64,000 nucleotides of DNA from Cephalotus follicularis (lineage: Eukaryota > Streptophyta > Magnoliopsida > Oxalidales > Cephalotaceae), in NCBI GenBank assembly GCA_001972305.1, contig BDDD01000876.1, forward strand, positions 109,421 through 173,420, written 5' to 3'. A model generated the notes under the pieces. It was not told where the DNA came from and did not search any database. It saw only the letters and a list, made by a program, of their open reading frames with translations. Every line of letters begins with the position of its first letter. Position 1 is the first letter of the stretch. Of this stretch, positions 9,738 to 22,550 are shown in pieces. The position numbers and the translations under genes are program-made.

Positions 9738-12330
9738 ATGATGGATTGGTTAGCAGCACATTGTACCCATGTGAATGGTTACAGGAAGGTCTTAATCTTC
9801 AATATATCAAGATAGTCTCAATTCCAGTTTATTGGGACTTTGGATCATCAGCCAGTTCAGATGATATCAGCCCTTCATGCTGATAGACTTATGGGACAAG
9901 GTTACAGTGGATATCTGGCATATGTAACCGATAACAGGAGACTGGTACCGAGGTTTGAGGATGTTCTGGTTGTTTGTGAATACTCGGACGTGTTTCCGAA
10001 TGAGTTAACATCCTTACCTTTAAAGAAGGGTTCATAGCATCTGATTGATTGTTTCTAGGGGTTTGGCAGGAATTCTCCTTTGTTTGTCAACCTCTCTGTC
10101 GATCAACACGTCCACGCATTGGTTCATAGTGATGACACCCTAGAGGTGAGCAGTTGACGCGATGACCATTCTTTCGCGTTTCTCTGCATTAACCAGTGTT
10201 ACAAGTTGACGCCTACAGTGATGACGTCGACGCCTAGAGGATGGTGTTGACGCACAAATGTCCTGTTTTATATGAAGTTTCTGGTTTTGCTTGGGTTCTA
10301 TCCTTGAAGGATTCCCTAGTCAGGCTGCCGAGTAGGCCAACTTCAAAAAGGCAACCCCTCCGAAACCCCATGAGATATACCAATGGTGTGACAGTGAGGG
10401 CCATGACATGTGAAGCGAACAGGTCACCGACGGAGATGACCGTGGTAGATCTGTGTGGCACCGAGAGGAAGGGTCGACGAGCCCTGACTACAAGACGTAT
10501 ATATACAGTTTATGGTATATGGTTATGGCATGGCAAAGATACAGTTATGGATTCGGATTCGCTTAGTTCATGTATTGCCTTGTGACTCATATGTCAAGCT
10601 AATGTGAAACCAGAACCCTTATGGAATGTTATGTAAGTTAACATCCCAATGGGAGAATCTATTCATCCTGAAGGAGTGTGTGAGTCGTGAGCTATAAAGA
10701 TAGCCGACCCTATATGACGGCAAACCTCCTAGTGTTGCCGATGGATGAGTTAGAAAGTGTTTACAGAGATGGATCCTTTTGGATATGTGTTATCATCGAT
10801 AATCTCCAAGTCACGATATGGACCTTGTAGGTGGATCGTAGTGTTGTTAAAGGGGATGGTCAATTCCCTACTACATTCACGAATTTTATAGAAGGGATGT
10901 GTAACCCATATCTTGACCATATCATCGTACTCTCCTTCGATGATGTGTCAGTGCATTCCAAGCTTGCAGAATGCCATGGGAAGTGGTTGTACTAAACACA
11001 GCAGGTCTTGCGAGATCGCCAAGGGTATGCTAAATTCAGCAAGTATGGAGCTTTGTTATTGGAGGTAGTTTCCTTGTTCACGTTGACCAGTGCTGGTTCG
11101 TCCGTGGACCTAACAATGATAGAAGTGACAAGGGATTGGAAATGGCCGATAAATGTGATAATAGTCCGTCGTTTCTTAGGCTTAGCGGGTTACTATCGCC
11201 GCTTTGTCGAGGAATTTTTACGGATTACCACACATTTGACTCGATTGACGCAGAAAGACGGGATGTAAAAGATGACAGTGGTAAAAAGGAACTTCTAGGA
11301 GTTAAAACATCGTCTGATATCTGCGCCGATCATGGTTTTACCTGAGAGCAATGATGGTTTCGTGGTGTGTAGTGATGCCTCAGGGAACGATGTGAATTGT
11401 GTTTTGAGATTGTTTGGGAAATAAGGCCCTATGTCTTATGGAAAGTTGGAGCCTCAGGAGTAAGTATTCTACTCACGACCTAGAATTTGCAGCGTTAGCC
11501 GTGCGCTACGCCGATGGAGACCCTGTCTACGCGGTACAAAGTAGCGGTTTTCACAGATCACAAGGGTCCGAAACATCCTTTCTCCTAGAAGGATCTAAAT
11601 ATGAAACAAAGAAGGTGGATGGAATTACTTAATGGTTACATCTGTGAGATCCAATGTCAACCAGGCGATGCTAATATGCTTGCAGACGTCTTAAGTCGCC
11701 GATTAGCTTGCTTGACGGTCTCCTAAGTTCAAGCACGACCATGGTTGATGGATAGAACTGAGAGGCTCAAGGGATGGATGGTGAATTGCTTAAGGCTGCA
11801 TTACATGATCAAGACGGATTCAAACCAGAATTCTTGATCCGTGGTGATGAGTTGATAAAATCCCAAGGCAGAGTTTGTGCCCTTTACAACGAAAAGCCGA
11901 CGAAGGAGCTATAGTTCCAAGCTTATCGCTCCAATTTCTCAGTACATCAGGTGATTAGCAAGATGTATCGAGATCTGTAATTCAATTTGGTGGAAGGACA
12001 TGACGAAGGAGTGGGCACAGTATCCTATAGGCTTACTTTACCACTCAGCCTACGGGATTGGAACCTACCATATAAGGTAGAGTATATGCCCAAATCATGG
12101 TGGCATCACAGAAGCGTGATGGATAGAGATAACAGTTGGAATGGACTTCTGCCGTTAGCAGAACTCACACGGAAGATCATGTATTTCATAAGGTGTTCAT
12201 ACCTCAATACTCAAAATGTATTATCCAGATCCTTCTCACGTGCTACCATATGAGCCGTTGAAGCTAAGGACGGATACGAGTTTGAGGAGAACTCATATAT
12301 ATGTATATAGATATATGTTCAGAGATGGTT
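9738..12330 (+). pseudogene. Decayed Ty3 pol relic, E2 interior copy 2
   Basis: This is a second copy of the relic at 6276-8870, colinear through its whole length. It has the linker VCEYSDVFPNEL (~9970-10010), an RT tail 'SFDDVSVHSK' (~10932-10965), a readable RT/RNase H bridge at 11008-11265 including FLGLAGYYRRFVEEF, and an integrase tail YYPDPSHVLPYEP (~12216-12255). The stop after GKWLY (~10994) is shared with copy 1 (~7560), as is the missing RT core. Point differences and small indels separate the copies, so the duplication is not recent, or the two units came from different parents. Confidence 0.75.
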
Positions 12331-12544
12331 TTGGAATGATATGGATGCCAAAGGACGATGAAACAGGTTATACGGTCGTGAACCAAATGGTTAAAGGATG
12401 AGGGCGCTTCATGGGTGAAGTGTGATGATAATGCTATGAGCTTGAGAAAGTTGTATGAGACGCGATAAAGAAACGCGGGCATTCTACCCTCACATGATTT
12501 AACCTAGGAAATCTCGGGACGAGATTTTTCTAAGGAGGGGAGGA

Positions 12545-13369
12545 TGTAAGGCCCCAAATTTTATAAATAATTATTTTAATATTGGTACAGTGTATGGCCG
12601 TATTGAGCCGATGGTTCCCGAATTAATAAAAGGTATCGCGTATTGGAGCCGCAAATCATAAGGCCCGAAATGATTAATAAAGCTCATTTTTTAATTCGCG
12701 ACAATAAGCCCCCTATGTTCGCATTATTATTGCGATTATTTTGGTACCCTTTCGGATAATTAATATTTTTTGTTCATATGAGTTGAATATAAGAGTTGTA
12801 AAGAAAATAGACTTATGTTTATGATTAAGTGTATTGAGATATATAGCTTGTCATGTATAAGGATTGTGAAAAGGAATCCTATGTATAAGAGACAGATCTA
12901 AAGATATATAGTGATGTTTTATTTCAGCTATCGACCTGCCGACATGTGGCAGTGCTTATGATATGGGTGTTGATGTATATGATATAGACAGGACCCCCCT
13001 ATTGTGATAAACTGTTGTTTCCTCCTTCGGGAGTGTGGTTGTTGAGGGCTGAGCCCCATATGTACATAAACTGTTGATTCCTCCTTCGGGAGTGTGAAAA
13101 CATATAAATTGAGTTTTTCTTTACAGGGGGTTTAGCTCTATAAACGAATACTTCATGCCAAAATTTCGGGAGATTTTAAGAGTTGGTTTTTATTTGATTT
13201 GATTAATTCCGCTGATGTATATATGGTTCTTCCGCTTATTTGACTTTGATTTAAAGTTTTAAATTTATAGCACTTTTTGGAGTATGAATTATATGACTAA
13301 ATGGACTGTAGGGAATGTATATCGCACGTCGGATCGTGGGGGTTTACTCTCGAGGTTAGGGGCGTGACA
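12545..13369 (+). repeat. E2 3' LTR (LTR2, internally deleted)
   Basis: It starts TGTAAGGCCCCAAATTT after a polypurine tract and ends GGGGCGTGACA. It is only 825 bp because a deletion joins the start block (to ~12762, 'ggataattaat') to sequence from the last ~600 bp of LTR2, removing the palindrome cluster. Confidence 0.88.
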
Positions 13370-13374
13370 AACTT

Positions 13375-14975
13375 CCTGGATTTTGGAACTTTGAGTTGGG
13401 TGAAGAACTTGGAACTCAAAGAGAGGAATCAACTCAATTTGATTCCGGGATAGCAATTGAGGTAGGGGTTTTGACATGCTTTAGAAGATATAATGTGTAT
13501 ATCATGCCTGGAGGTTTCCTGTATGTTTGCACGTTATGGATTGATTGAAATTGGATTGTGAGTATGCATGCCCTGTTATTTTAAACTACTGGCTGGCGTT
13601 TCTGGGCAAAAACAGTCAACTACTCAATGTAAACAATCGACTGCTAGGGACAAACAGTCGACTACCTAATGAAAACAGCCGGCTATTCATATGAATAGCC
13701 GACTGTTAAAGGACAAAATGCTAGGATTAGCTGCTGTTAAACTTCAAATTGTGTGTAATTACCCTGGCCTCCACATGGGATGATTGTAACAGTCAATCCT
13801 GGCCTTATGTAGTTACATTACAGAAGTAAACTACTTGCGCACTACTTTTGAGAGTTGTGCAAGAATGACCAAGGTATACTAGTATCTTGTTGAACCTTGA
13901 ATTGTGAATGTTCCATTGTTGTTATTGATGTTGTTATAGAGACTGTATAACTATCAAGTGTTCATAAACTTTATTGTTACACTTAATATTAATGATTGAA
14001 CCAACTAGTGCTATAAGCACAAATATGGATTTTTCTTCTTACTGTTTCAAAATGAAAACTAATTATCAAATGATTTACTGATTTTCCTCCCATGTGAGGT
14101 ACTACAACTGTACTGAATATCGTTTCCTCCAACGAGAGGTACGATTACTGAATTGTTAAATGTTTCTAAAGAAAACAGCTATTATATTGCATATTATAGA
14201 TATATGTAATATTGCTATTGATTGATTGAATTGTTTGTCTATGCTATTATAGTTAGTCGAGTGATAGGAGACATCACTGGCTACGGGGTGGTCCTATGTG
14301 CCAGGAGTTGGCTAGAGCTTCCACCACACTTATCTGCAATGCAGATCCTGATTGTTACCTGCCCGCTAATTGCTGGCAGAATTGACCTGATCTATCATCT
14401 TCGGAGTGTAGGGTGATAGTTAGGTGGTGCACAGTTGGTGCTAGGACTTAGCGACATGTGACACCCAAACCACTGTATTGATTGATTTTACCCTTGTGCG
14501 ATATTCTTGAATTGTATTGTCTATGGCCACTTGGCATGGTTGCTTATATATATTGGAATACTTATATCTTTATGTTATTTCAGATAACTGACATGCATGT
14601 TACATTTATATATTCCTTATCATGCTTTATTCCTACTTAGCCAAGTGAGGACAACGGCTAACCCCTACAATTTCAGATTAAGTGAAGGCGTTCGGGGAAG
14701 TGCTGTTGAAGCTTTTGGAGAGCTTCTATTTTGTTAAGGTTGTTATTCATTATGTTTTATTGTAATGAACGTTCACACTCCGTTGTTGTTTACTTTCCTA
14801 TATGTAAAAGGATAATTGTTGGTACTGTATAAGCACGTAGTATGGGCTGCGTGCGGATAATTTAATAATCCGGCAATGAAATGCTTCCGCTATGGTTTAA
14901 TGAATGTTGTCTAATGTTGAGTGATGGATTATTATTTTATAACTGATATCACCATATATGCATGTCATGTGGACA
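13375..14975 (+). repeat. E1 5' LTR (LTR1), second part
   Basis: This continues the LTR broken at 2732. It contains the downstream palindrome cluster (13613-13706), the 'caagtgaggacaacgg' block (~14643) and the 'cacgtagtatgggctgcg' block. The last bases read 'catgtggaca' rather than the usual GGGGTGTGACA, so a small deletion has trimmed the end next to the primer site. Confidence 0.85.
13613..13706. repeat. Phased palindrome cluster, E1 5' LTR mid-site
   Basis: Boxes related to CAGTCGACTG start at 13613, 13634, 13655, 13676 and 13696, with spacings of 21, 21, 21 and 20. Several have lost the CG (CAGTCAACTA, CAATCGACTG), yet the spacing is unchanged. Confidence 0.85.
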
Positions 14976-14978
14976 GCA

Positions 14979-14990
14979 TGGTATCAGAGC
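14979..14990 (+). other. E1 primer-binding site (tRNA-iMet)
   Basis: TGGTATCAGAGC lies three bases after the 5' LTR end. It is a full match to the initiator-methionine tRNA primer site used by E2 and E4. Confidence 0.9.
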
Positions 14991-15081
14991 TTATTTTTAA
15001 ATAAGCTATCGCTGGGATAATTTTCTCAGAAATTAAGTGAATTGTTTCCTAATGATTATGCCATTCCATATAGGAAACCGA

Positions 15082-15465
15082 ATGGACCTACGAAGAGGTA
15101 GAAGAGGAAGGCATAGAGCCGACGAAGGAGTCAATGCACCGCCAGTGCATGGAAATGATCTGCCAGTGAATGAAGGAGACCTCTTCCAGCAGCAGATGCA
15201 AGCCGATGCGGTAAACATGGAACACATACGGCAAATGTATGAGGCTAACCGGGCCTATCAGCAGGCTCCTGAAGCTTGTCATACTGGTGAATTTGGCAGA
15301 GATTTGGAGCGGTTCATGAGACAGAATCCTCCGATATTCAATGGTGAGCTGAATGCTACTGTGGCCGAGCAGTGGATTGGAGACCTGGAAAAAATATTTG
15401 CTGCTTTGGAGTGTACTGATGAGCAGAAACTCAACTTTGCTGTATACCGTTTATGGGATAGTCCG
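15082..15465 (+). pseudogene. E1 gag fragment
   Basis: This is the N-terminal ~130 codons of a Ty3 gag, from MDLRRGRRGR to the conserved 'NFAVYRL' stretch. The ATG at 15082 is taken as the start because similar gags begin with a short basic run; an upstream ATG at 15058 is in frame. The product would be a capsid precursor that packages element RNA. The expected 'GDA..WW' continuation is missing: at ~15465 the sequence jumps to the end of the integrase catalytic core and the frame is lost. The zinc knuckle, protease, RT and RNase H are deleted. Confidence 0.8.
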
Positions 15466-16051
15466 AGCGTACTATTCAGACTCTGGAGGATATGCTACGG
15501 GATTGCATGATTGATTTTGCTGGGAGTTGGGAGGATCATCTGGCACTGATTGAGTTCTCCTATAACAACAGTTTTCACACCAGCATTGGAATGGCTCCCT
15601 ATGAAGCCTTGTATGGGAGAAAGTGCAGATCGCCTATCTGCTAGGACGAGGTAGGTGAGAGACAAGTGATGGGACCAGACTTGGTACAAGAGACGACTAA
15701 TAAAGTAGAAATAATCAAGAAGAGACTGCTAGCTACACAAAGTCGGCAGAAGAGTTACGCCGATAGCAAGAGGAGAAAGCTAGAATTCGAGAAGGGGATC
15801 ATGTTTTTCTGAAGATCTCGCCTTCGAAAGGGATACACCGTTTTGGCCTCAAGGGGAAGTTGGCTCCAAGGTATATTGGACCTTATGAGATACTGGAAAG
15901 AGTGGGGGATGTAGCATATAAGATTGCACTACCGCCTAGTTTGCCAGATGTACATAACGTATTTCATGTCTCCATGTTACAAAAATACGTGCCTGACCCA
16001 TCTCACATATTGAGCTACGACCCTCGATTCATCAGTCCTAAATTGTCTTAT
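15466..16051 (+). pseudogene. E1 integrase C-terminal part, 5' portion
   Basis: The integrase is readable from '[12 protein letters not shown]', which holds the last catalytic Glu, through '[16 protein letters not shown]' and 'FGLKGKLAPRYIGPYEILE' to 'VPDPSHILSYDPRF'. The first two catalytic Asp residues are deleted. A TAG at 15642-15644 stands where E3 has Trp, and a one-base deletion near 15799 shifts the frame. An inverted solo LTR1 interrupts the gene at 16052; the chromodomain follows at 18715. Confidence 0.85.
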
Positions 16052-18709
16052 TGTCACACCCCGTTATTCGGTTCCATACCATTAAGACCAGCATATACAG
16101 TGATATCAGTATTAAACATACATTCCAGCATTTCATTCTACAGTATATAAACAATATGCGGAAGCAGTCAATAAGCCGAAATATAAATACAAGCCGTCCG
16201 CACGCATCCCATACTACGTGTGGGTACAAGTCAAATATTATCCTTAACATAAGGAAATACAACATAAACGAGGTATGATTCGTTCATTTCATTACAATAC
16301 ATCAAAAGAAATAACAACCTTAAGACGACAAAAGAAGCTGTCCAAAGCTTCGACAGCAACTCCAACGTCTTCGCTCAATCTGAAATTGTAGGGGTTAGTC
16401 GTTGTCCTCACTTGGGTAAGTAGGAAGATAATGCATGTAAGGAATATATGAATGCAACATGTATGACAGTTTATATAAAATAACATTTGAATGTTCCAAT
16501 ATATGTAAGCAACCAAGCCAAGTGGCCATAGACAATACATATGCAAAAATACCGCACAAGGGTACAATCAATTCATACAGTGGTTGGGTGTCACATGTCG
16601 CTAACTCCTAGCACCAACTGTGCACCACCTGACTATCACCCTATACACCAAGGATGACAGAACAGGTAACGTTTACTACCGGCGTTGGCGGGTAGTTTAA
16701 CAGTAAGTTCTGCAAGGCAGACATTTGGGTGATACTCTGGCCAACTCCTGGCACCCAGGATCACATCTGTAGTCAGTGATATCCTCCATCACTAACTACG
16801 GCAAAAAGCATAGACAAACAATTCAAGCAGTTAAATAGTGATATTACATATATCAATAGTATGCAATATAAAAGATGTTTCTTTAGAAACATATACTATT
16901 TCAGTGATCGTACATCTCATATGAGGAAAACGATATCAGTACAGTAGTGGTCTCCAATTTGGAACAAAACAGTGGGTACCTCTCATATAGGAGGAAATTC
17001 AGTAGTTCTTTTTAGGTAAAAAGTGATCATTTGAAAATGATAGGATAATATCATGTATTGTGCATATAGCACATAGTTGTTCCACCTTTGGAACATGAAA
17101 ACAGTAGGTTTCTAACAGTCATTGGTATATACTAATATGAGGTAGCATATACAGTAACAATAATTAAAGGCAGTAGTAATTTAAGGAATCACAAGACAAT
17201 AGCATTTCATAGTCAATTCATATGCAACTCTCGCAAGGAGTGCGTACATTGTGTAATTTTGGAATGTAATTGTATATGAGGCCAGGATTGATTGTTCTAA
17301 TCACCCGTATGGAGGCCAGGTTCATTACATTCAAAATTGAGGCCTTAACAGGACTTATATCAGTAAAATTTCCCAGAACAGTCGGCTGCCTTCAAGAATA
17401 GCCGGCTGCCTTGGTTGAGTAGTCGACTGCTTTGCCTTGGCAGTCGACTAGGCAATTTTCAATCTATAATGCCAATCAATTCAATGCAAGTAGAAATATA
17501 ACATACATGATATGCATATAATATCTTCCATAACATATCACTACCCCTACTTCAATCGCTATCCCAAGATCAATTGGGTTTGATCTTTCTCTTTAAAGCT
17601 TCCAAAGCCTTTTCCAAACAATCCTCTGAATCCAGCAAGATTAATCTATGCATGCAGGTTTATGGATACATGCATCAGCACAGGGAGTTCAATAACCTTA
17701 TGACAACTATGATCTAACAGTAGTTACTCTCTAGATCATTAAGCTTCATAACTATCCCCTTTTTACCACATATCTATGAACCTTGTTAATTATCTTTCTA
17801 TACCAGGTTCTTTGATCTTGAACATGTGGACAGAAGGTTTATGCATGCTCAAGGAAATCAAGAAGCATATATTCAGTCATAAACAACAACTATAACTCTA
17901 TTCAAAGATTATAATCTTCATTTTATTTGAACCATATGCTACATTCCATATCAAGTCAATCTAGAAGTTTGTTATCCTTAACCATGTTAACAGAAGATCA
18001 AACATCCTCCTAGTTACCTTATCAACACATAGCAGAGATTTCGGATTTGGAACTTACCAGGAGAAGTCCAAGCTTCCAAGTTCCCCCCCTTCAGCTCTAA
18101 ACCATCAACATGCAAGCTCCTTTAATTCTCCAGCAATTCCCCTCTATCTCCAGTGTTTTATAACACTCACACACAGTGCTAGCAGTTGATATAAGGCTCA
18201 GGAATCTTGAATTCGCCAGAGCCATAACTCAGCCTTCTCTCATCACATGCACCTCTCTTTCTCTCTTCTCTCTATCTCTTTCTCACCTTTATTTCTTTTG
18301 TTTCTGCAGGTACAGGTCTGCAATCTTGCAGAGCACATGCAAGGGATTTCCTTGCATGTCATGGCAACTGATGTCTGCCCCAAACACCTGTCCTTCATTC
18401 AATTACCCATGATTCAGTTTCACACATGCACAGACACCTGTTCTGCTACAATTCCAGTCAACTGCCTTAGGTGGCCAGTCGACTGTCACTCCATGAATCA
18501 ACCCAATCGACTGTTGCCCTATGACAGTCGACTGTTGAGGCTGATTATTTAAGTTTACTTAGGTTGTTTTGCCCATTTACACATCAATTCAACCTTGGCA
18601 TACAAGCAAAGCTTATGACATAGTAATTGGACAAATAATTCAATTAAAATGTATATTTATTTTAACAATGGAATCAATATATACATTAATTGAATTTGCG
18701 GTCATTACA
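16052..18709 (-). mobile_element. Solo LTR1, inverted, inside E1 pol
   Basis: It is flanked by a perfect 5-bp duplication CTTAT (16047-16051 and 18710-18714). On the plus strand it starts TGTCACACCCCG and ends TCATTACA, the reverse complement of a full LTR1. At 2,658 bp it gives the intact LTR1 length. No internal sequence is present, so it results from LTR-LTR recombination. Palindrome clusters lie at 17379-17452 and 18455-18537, and the hairpin at 18335-18359. Confidence 0.95.
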
Positions 18710-18714
18710 CTTAT

Positions 18715-18906
18715 GAAGAAAGGCCGACGAGAATAGTGGATCGTATGGAGAAGGTGCTAAGGAATAAGACTATTCCTATGGTAAAAGTGCTGTGGCGTTT
18801 TCACAGAGCAGAGGAAGCTACGTGGGAGCGTGAGGATGAAATGATGGAGACATTTCCCCACTTGTTTGGAATGGTAGGGCTAAATTCGAGGACGAATTTT
18901 CTTTAA
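18715..18906 (+). pseudogene. E1 chromodomain tail of integrase
   Basis: This resumes the integrase reading after the solo LTR: 'RPTRIVDRMEKVLRNK' then 'VKVLWRFHRAEEATWERE' and 'FPHLFGM'. This is a chromoviral chromodomain, which in the family tethers integration to modified histones. It matches the E3 tail (54069-54240, minus) with few changes. The frame ends at TAA 18904-18906. Confidence 0.85.
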
Positions 18907-18917
18907 GGAGGGGGGAA
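18905..18917 (+). other. E1 polypurine tract
   Basis: 'aaggaggggggaa' lies directly before the 3' LTR start. The same tract is seen inverted in E3 at 54028-54041. Confidence 0.85.
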
Positions 18918-20225
18918 TGTAATAACCGCAACTTTCAATTAATGTAAATTGCTCCAATTTTAAATAAAATGTACATTTTAATTGAGATTACATGTCAAAT
19001 TATCATAATAATTGTGATTCGTGAATGCTTGGATTGAATGGAGATGCAAATTGGTAAAACAAGCTTAAGGAACCCTAAAAATAGCTTAAACAGCCGACTG
19101 TCACATGGTAACAGTCGATGCGTGGTGTGACAGTCGACTGGAATGGTACAGACAAGGTGTCTGTGCATGCTTGTGAGACAGAGCAGAGGCAATGCATGAT
19201 GGACAGGTGTCACGCGAGCCAGCAGCTGCCATAGCATGCAAAAAGGAGTGCCTTGCATGTGCTCTGCAGACCTGCAACCTGCAAAACAGAAATGGGAAGA
19301 AGAGAAAAGTGAGAAAGAAGTGAACATGTGAGAGAGAGGAGGAGGAAATGTTGAAGGGAAGTAATGACACGAACTGAGCCTTATATCAGTTGTACATGAG
19401 CTGACTGAGTGTTAGAAAACACTGAGGATAGAGGAGAGCTTGCTGGAGAATTGTTGGAGCTTGCATGTTGAAGGATTAGAGCTCAAAGAAGGAGTTGAAG
19501 CTTTGATTCCTGGTAAGCTTCCAATTTGGTATTATGGTTGAAGTTGTAGGCTAACAGTAGTACATACGGTTTACATGTATACTATCCATAATGTCAAATT
19601 TGTAAATGGTAATGAAAGGGGTCAAAAATGTGAATGTGAAACTTAGGGAATTGTTGATAACTCTAATTCGAATTATAGTTGTCGTTATGGTTGTCAATAG
19701 ATATATGTATACTGATCACCATCTATATATACCTTCGGTAACATGCAAACATGGTATTTGCTGAAATTGGAGTTGAATAGTGGAGAGATGTTGTTAAATG
19801 TAAAAATGGAGGCTTAATGAACTATTGATGAGCTACTGTTAGAGTAGTAATTTGTAACTAGATAATTAGTTAAACTTACTGATTAAATATCTGAACCTTC
19901 AGGCATGCATTGTTATAGATCAATTCTGCTGAGATCGGAAGGTTAAGTTGGTGAAAGAGCTTTGGAGTTTAAAGGGAGAAATCAATCCAAATTGATTTCG
20001 GGATAGCGTTTAAGGTAGGGGTAATGACATGTTTTCGAAGATATAATATGCATATCATGTATGGTTAATTTTCTGTTTGATTGCATGTGTTGATTGAGTT
20101 AGCATTTGGTCATTGGATATGTATACCCTGCTACTGCCTGCCAATTTTTGGGCAAAGCAGTCGACTGTTCTTCATCATAGCCAACTACTCAATCAAACCA
20201 GCCGACTGTTCAGAGCAAACAGTCA
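18918..20225 (+). repeat. E1 3' LTR (LTR1), first part
   Basis: It starts TGTAATAACCGCAACTTTC. The upstream palindrome cluster is at 19090-19142, a less perfect CATGCA hairpin at 19234-19260, and the downstream cluster begins at ~20157. The inverted solo LTR2 cuts it at 20226. Confidence 0.88.
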
Positions 20226-21034
20226 TGTCGCACCCCGAACCGAAAGGGTAAACCCCCACGATCCGACTCGTGATATTCATTCTCTTCAGTCATTCAATCA
20301 TATATAATCATACTCCAAAAAGTGCTATAAATTTTAAACTTTAAATCAAAGTCATATAAGCAGAAGAATCATATATACATCAGCGGAATAATCAAATCAA
20401 AATAAAAACTAACTCTTAAAATCCCCCGAAATTTCGGCACGAAGTATTCGTTTATAGGACTAAACCCCCTGTAAAGAAAAACACATTTTATATCTCAAGA
20501 CTCACGAAGGAGGAATCAGCAGTTTATGTATATATATGGGCTCAACCCTCAGCAATCACAACTAAACCAGTATCATATCATTCTAATGCCTCAAATGATG
20601 GGCTTGTCCCTGTTTAATACATCAATACACATATCATAAGTACTGCCACATGTCGGCAGGTCGATAGCTGAAATAAAACATCTCTAATATATCTTTAGAT
20701 CTGTCTCTTATACATAACAAGCCTAACATATCAGTACAGTTCATTTATAACTCGAGGCCCATTTTACAACTCATATAAACAAACTCATATCATTTACCAT
20801 AAGTAAGACCATGTACAATAGGGTAAATCAAAATATTCTACAAAGAATCCATCCGTCTCAGCCTGTCTCATTTAATACAATTCATATACAACTAACTCCA
20901 TATACAATTGGCTAACAAAATCTGTTATAGAAAACCTGTCCATCTCAGCTTACCTCACTGCAGTCCATCACCTGTGCCTGAGCCTAACCCATTCCGCACA
21001 CAGGGGAAATGGGTCATCGACATAATGTGGTGTA

Positions 21035-21225
21035 GGTATACTATGCTATGCATGCACCAGTATAATAGTGATATGCGTGTAACAATATATCAATGTATGT
21101 CATATAGTGCATCAGCATAATAGTGATATGCATGCAACAGTATATCAATGTATGTCATGTAGTGCATCAACATAATGGTGATATGCGTGCAACGGTATAA
21201 TATATATGTATGGCATGTCATGTGC
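21035..21225. repeat. ~60-bp tandem subrepeat in LTR2
   Basis: About three imperfect units share 'agtgatatgcgtg', 'caacagtatatcaatg' and 'tatgtcatgtagtgcat'. This expansion lies in the part of LTR2 lost in the gap of the E2 5' LTR. Confidence 0.75.
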
Positions 21226-21469
21226 ACAAATGACATTTGCGGACATCGTCAGTATACCAACTGTCCCTAAGCAGTGGTATACTGGGCTAGTCCTAATCAC
21301 ATAAAAGGCCATAGGCCTGCAGACAATCCATATAACAATCCATATAAATCATAGGGACAAACAGTCCACAGGGTCCATCCCACCCTCGACGCACTTTTGG
21401 TGTCGTGGAGGTGTGAGGAATGAGATAACACTGACCACGGTGTCGTATCATAATTCATATCGGTCCTCT

Positions 21470-21670
21470 AACAACGTGGGGTAAGCTCTTTTGTATGGTC
21501 CACACCACGATGTGACATAAGTCCTGTACCTAATGGTCCGCAATCACAATGTGAGGTAACCTCTTTTGTATGGTCCGCAATCACAATATGAGGTAAGACG
21601 GGTACAGAATAGTCAACCACAAGGTGAGGTAAGCTCTTTTGTATGGTCCGCGATCACAATGTGGTATAAA
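21470..21670. repeat. ~50-65-bp tandem subrepeat in LTR2
   Basis: Several units carry 'ctcttttgtatggtccgc' followed by 'aatcacaatgtgaggtaa'. Unit length and order are irregular. Confidence 0.7.
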
Positions 21671-22339
21671 CTGTGGTCTAACATTCATGACATTCACGAC
21701 GGAAATGAAAGTCAGGAATGGGTTATCTCGTTAGTCTCATACAATACAATCAATAATCCATCCCGTAGTTGTGACCCAAAAGCATGTGTGCTTTAAATAA
21801 TAGGGACCATTTTGTAAAGGATCTCATGGGATCCACATCCGTCAAAACATGTAATATCATTTCTGTAATCATGAGTCATTTTGTTTCATATTCAATGGCC
21901 ATTTTGTGTCCATAATCCAATTTGTAATCAATTTTTCATATATCATTTAGTTGGTCCCTATCGAAGTTATAACGAATGGAAAGGGAGTCCGAATGGGAGT
22001 ATCCGCGTCCAGATGTCCCAATGGAAGCACCTGACCATTCTAAAATCCATAAAACAATGCAGAGGAAGTCCAAATAAGATATATGCGTCTCGATATCCCA
22101 ATGGAACTATCCTAACCATTTTGAAAACCATTTAGAAACCATTTGCGTAAAACTCTTTTATGGAGCACTTTCCTTAAAACTTCACTTAAACATCGATTTA
22201 GAAATCGAAAGTGATACATAAGGATTTCCATAGGTTACAAAGCCCTAGGGAGGTTTTCTATGGAATCCGGTTGAAGATAAAACCATTTTGGATGGAAAAC
22301 CATGTAAAACAGTGTGTTTGGGATGAATAGGGCACTAAG

Positions 22340-22550
22340 CGTCGATGCTTAGCCCCGGGCGTTAACAGTTTTAAAAAGCACAAGAATAAAACGTCAACGG
22401 TTTGTTTTAAAGCATAAGGCGTCGACTTTTTGGTTTAACTCATAAAAGCATCGACTGTAAGTTTAACACATAAAAGCGTCGACTGTAAGTTTAACACATA
22501 AAAGCGTCGACAGGTTTAGTTTTGAAAGCATAAAGCGTCGACGGTTTTGA
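22340..22550. repeat. GCGTCGAC box cluster in LTR2
   Basis: Boxes such as GCGTCGACTTT, GCATCGACTG and GCGTCGACGG recur with ~28-31-bp spacing and near-identical spacers ('aagtttaacacataaaa'). The period is longer than in the other families. Confidence 0.75.

Larger units (their letters stand above)
2733..13369 (+). mobile_element. E2: LTR2 retrotransposon with tandemly duplicated interior
   Basis: E2 lies in the 5' LTR of E1 and is bounded by a perfect 5-bp target duplication AACTT (2728-2732 and 13370-13374). The order is 5' LTR (2733-5775, with assembly gap), primer site, interior copy 1 (5776-9114), LTR fragment (9115-9329), interior copy 2 (9330-12544) and a shortened 3' LTR (12545-13369). 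Both interiors hold the same decayed Ty3 pol and neither shows a recognisable gag. The two copies share inactivating stops, so the interior was already dead when it was duplicated, or it spread as a non-autonomous sequence using proteins from elsewhere. Confidence 0.9.

Noticed and set aside
14979..14990. tRNA gene hint from tRNA-complementary sequence (also 5780 and 59278)
   Set aside because: These are only 11-12-bp primer-binding sites next to LTR ends; no tRNA body is present.
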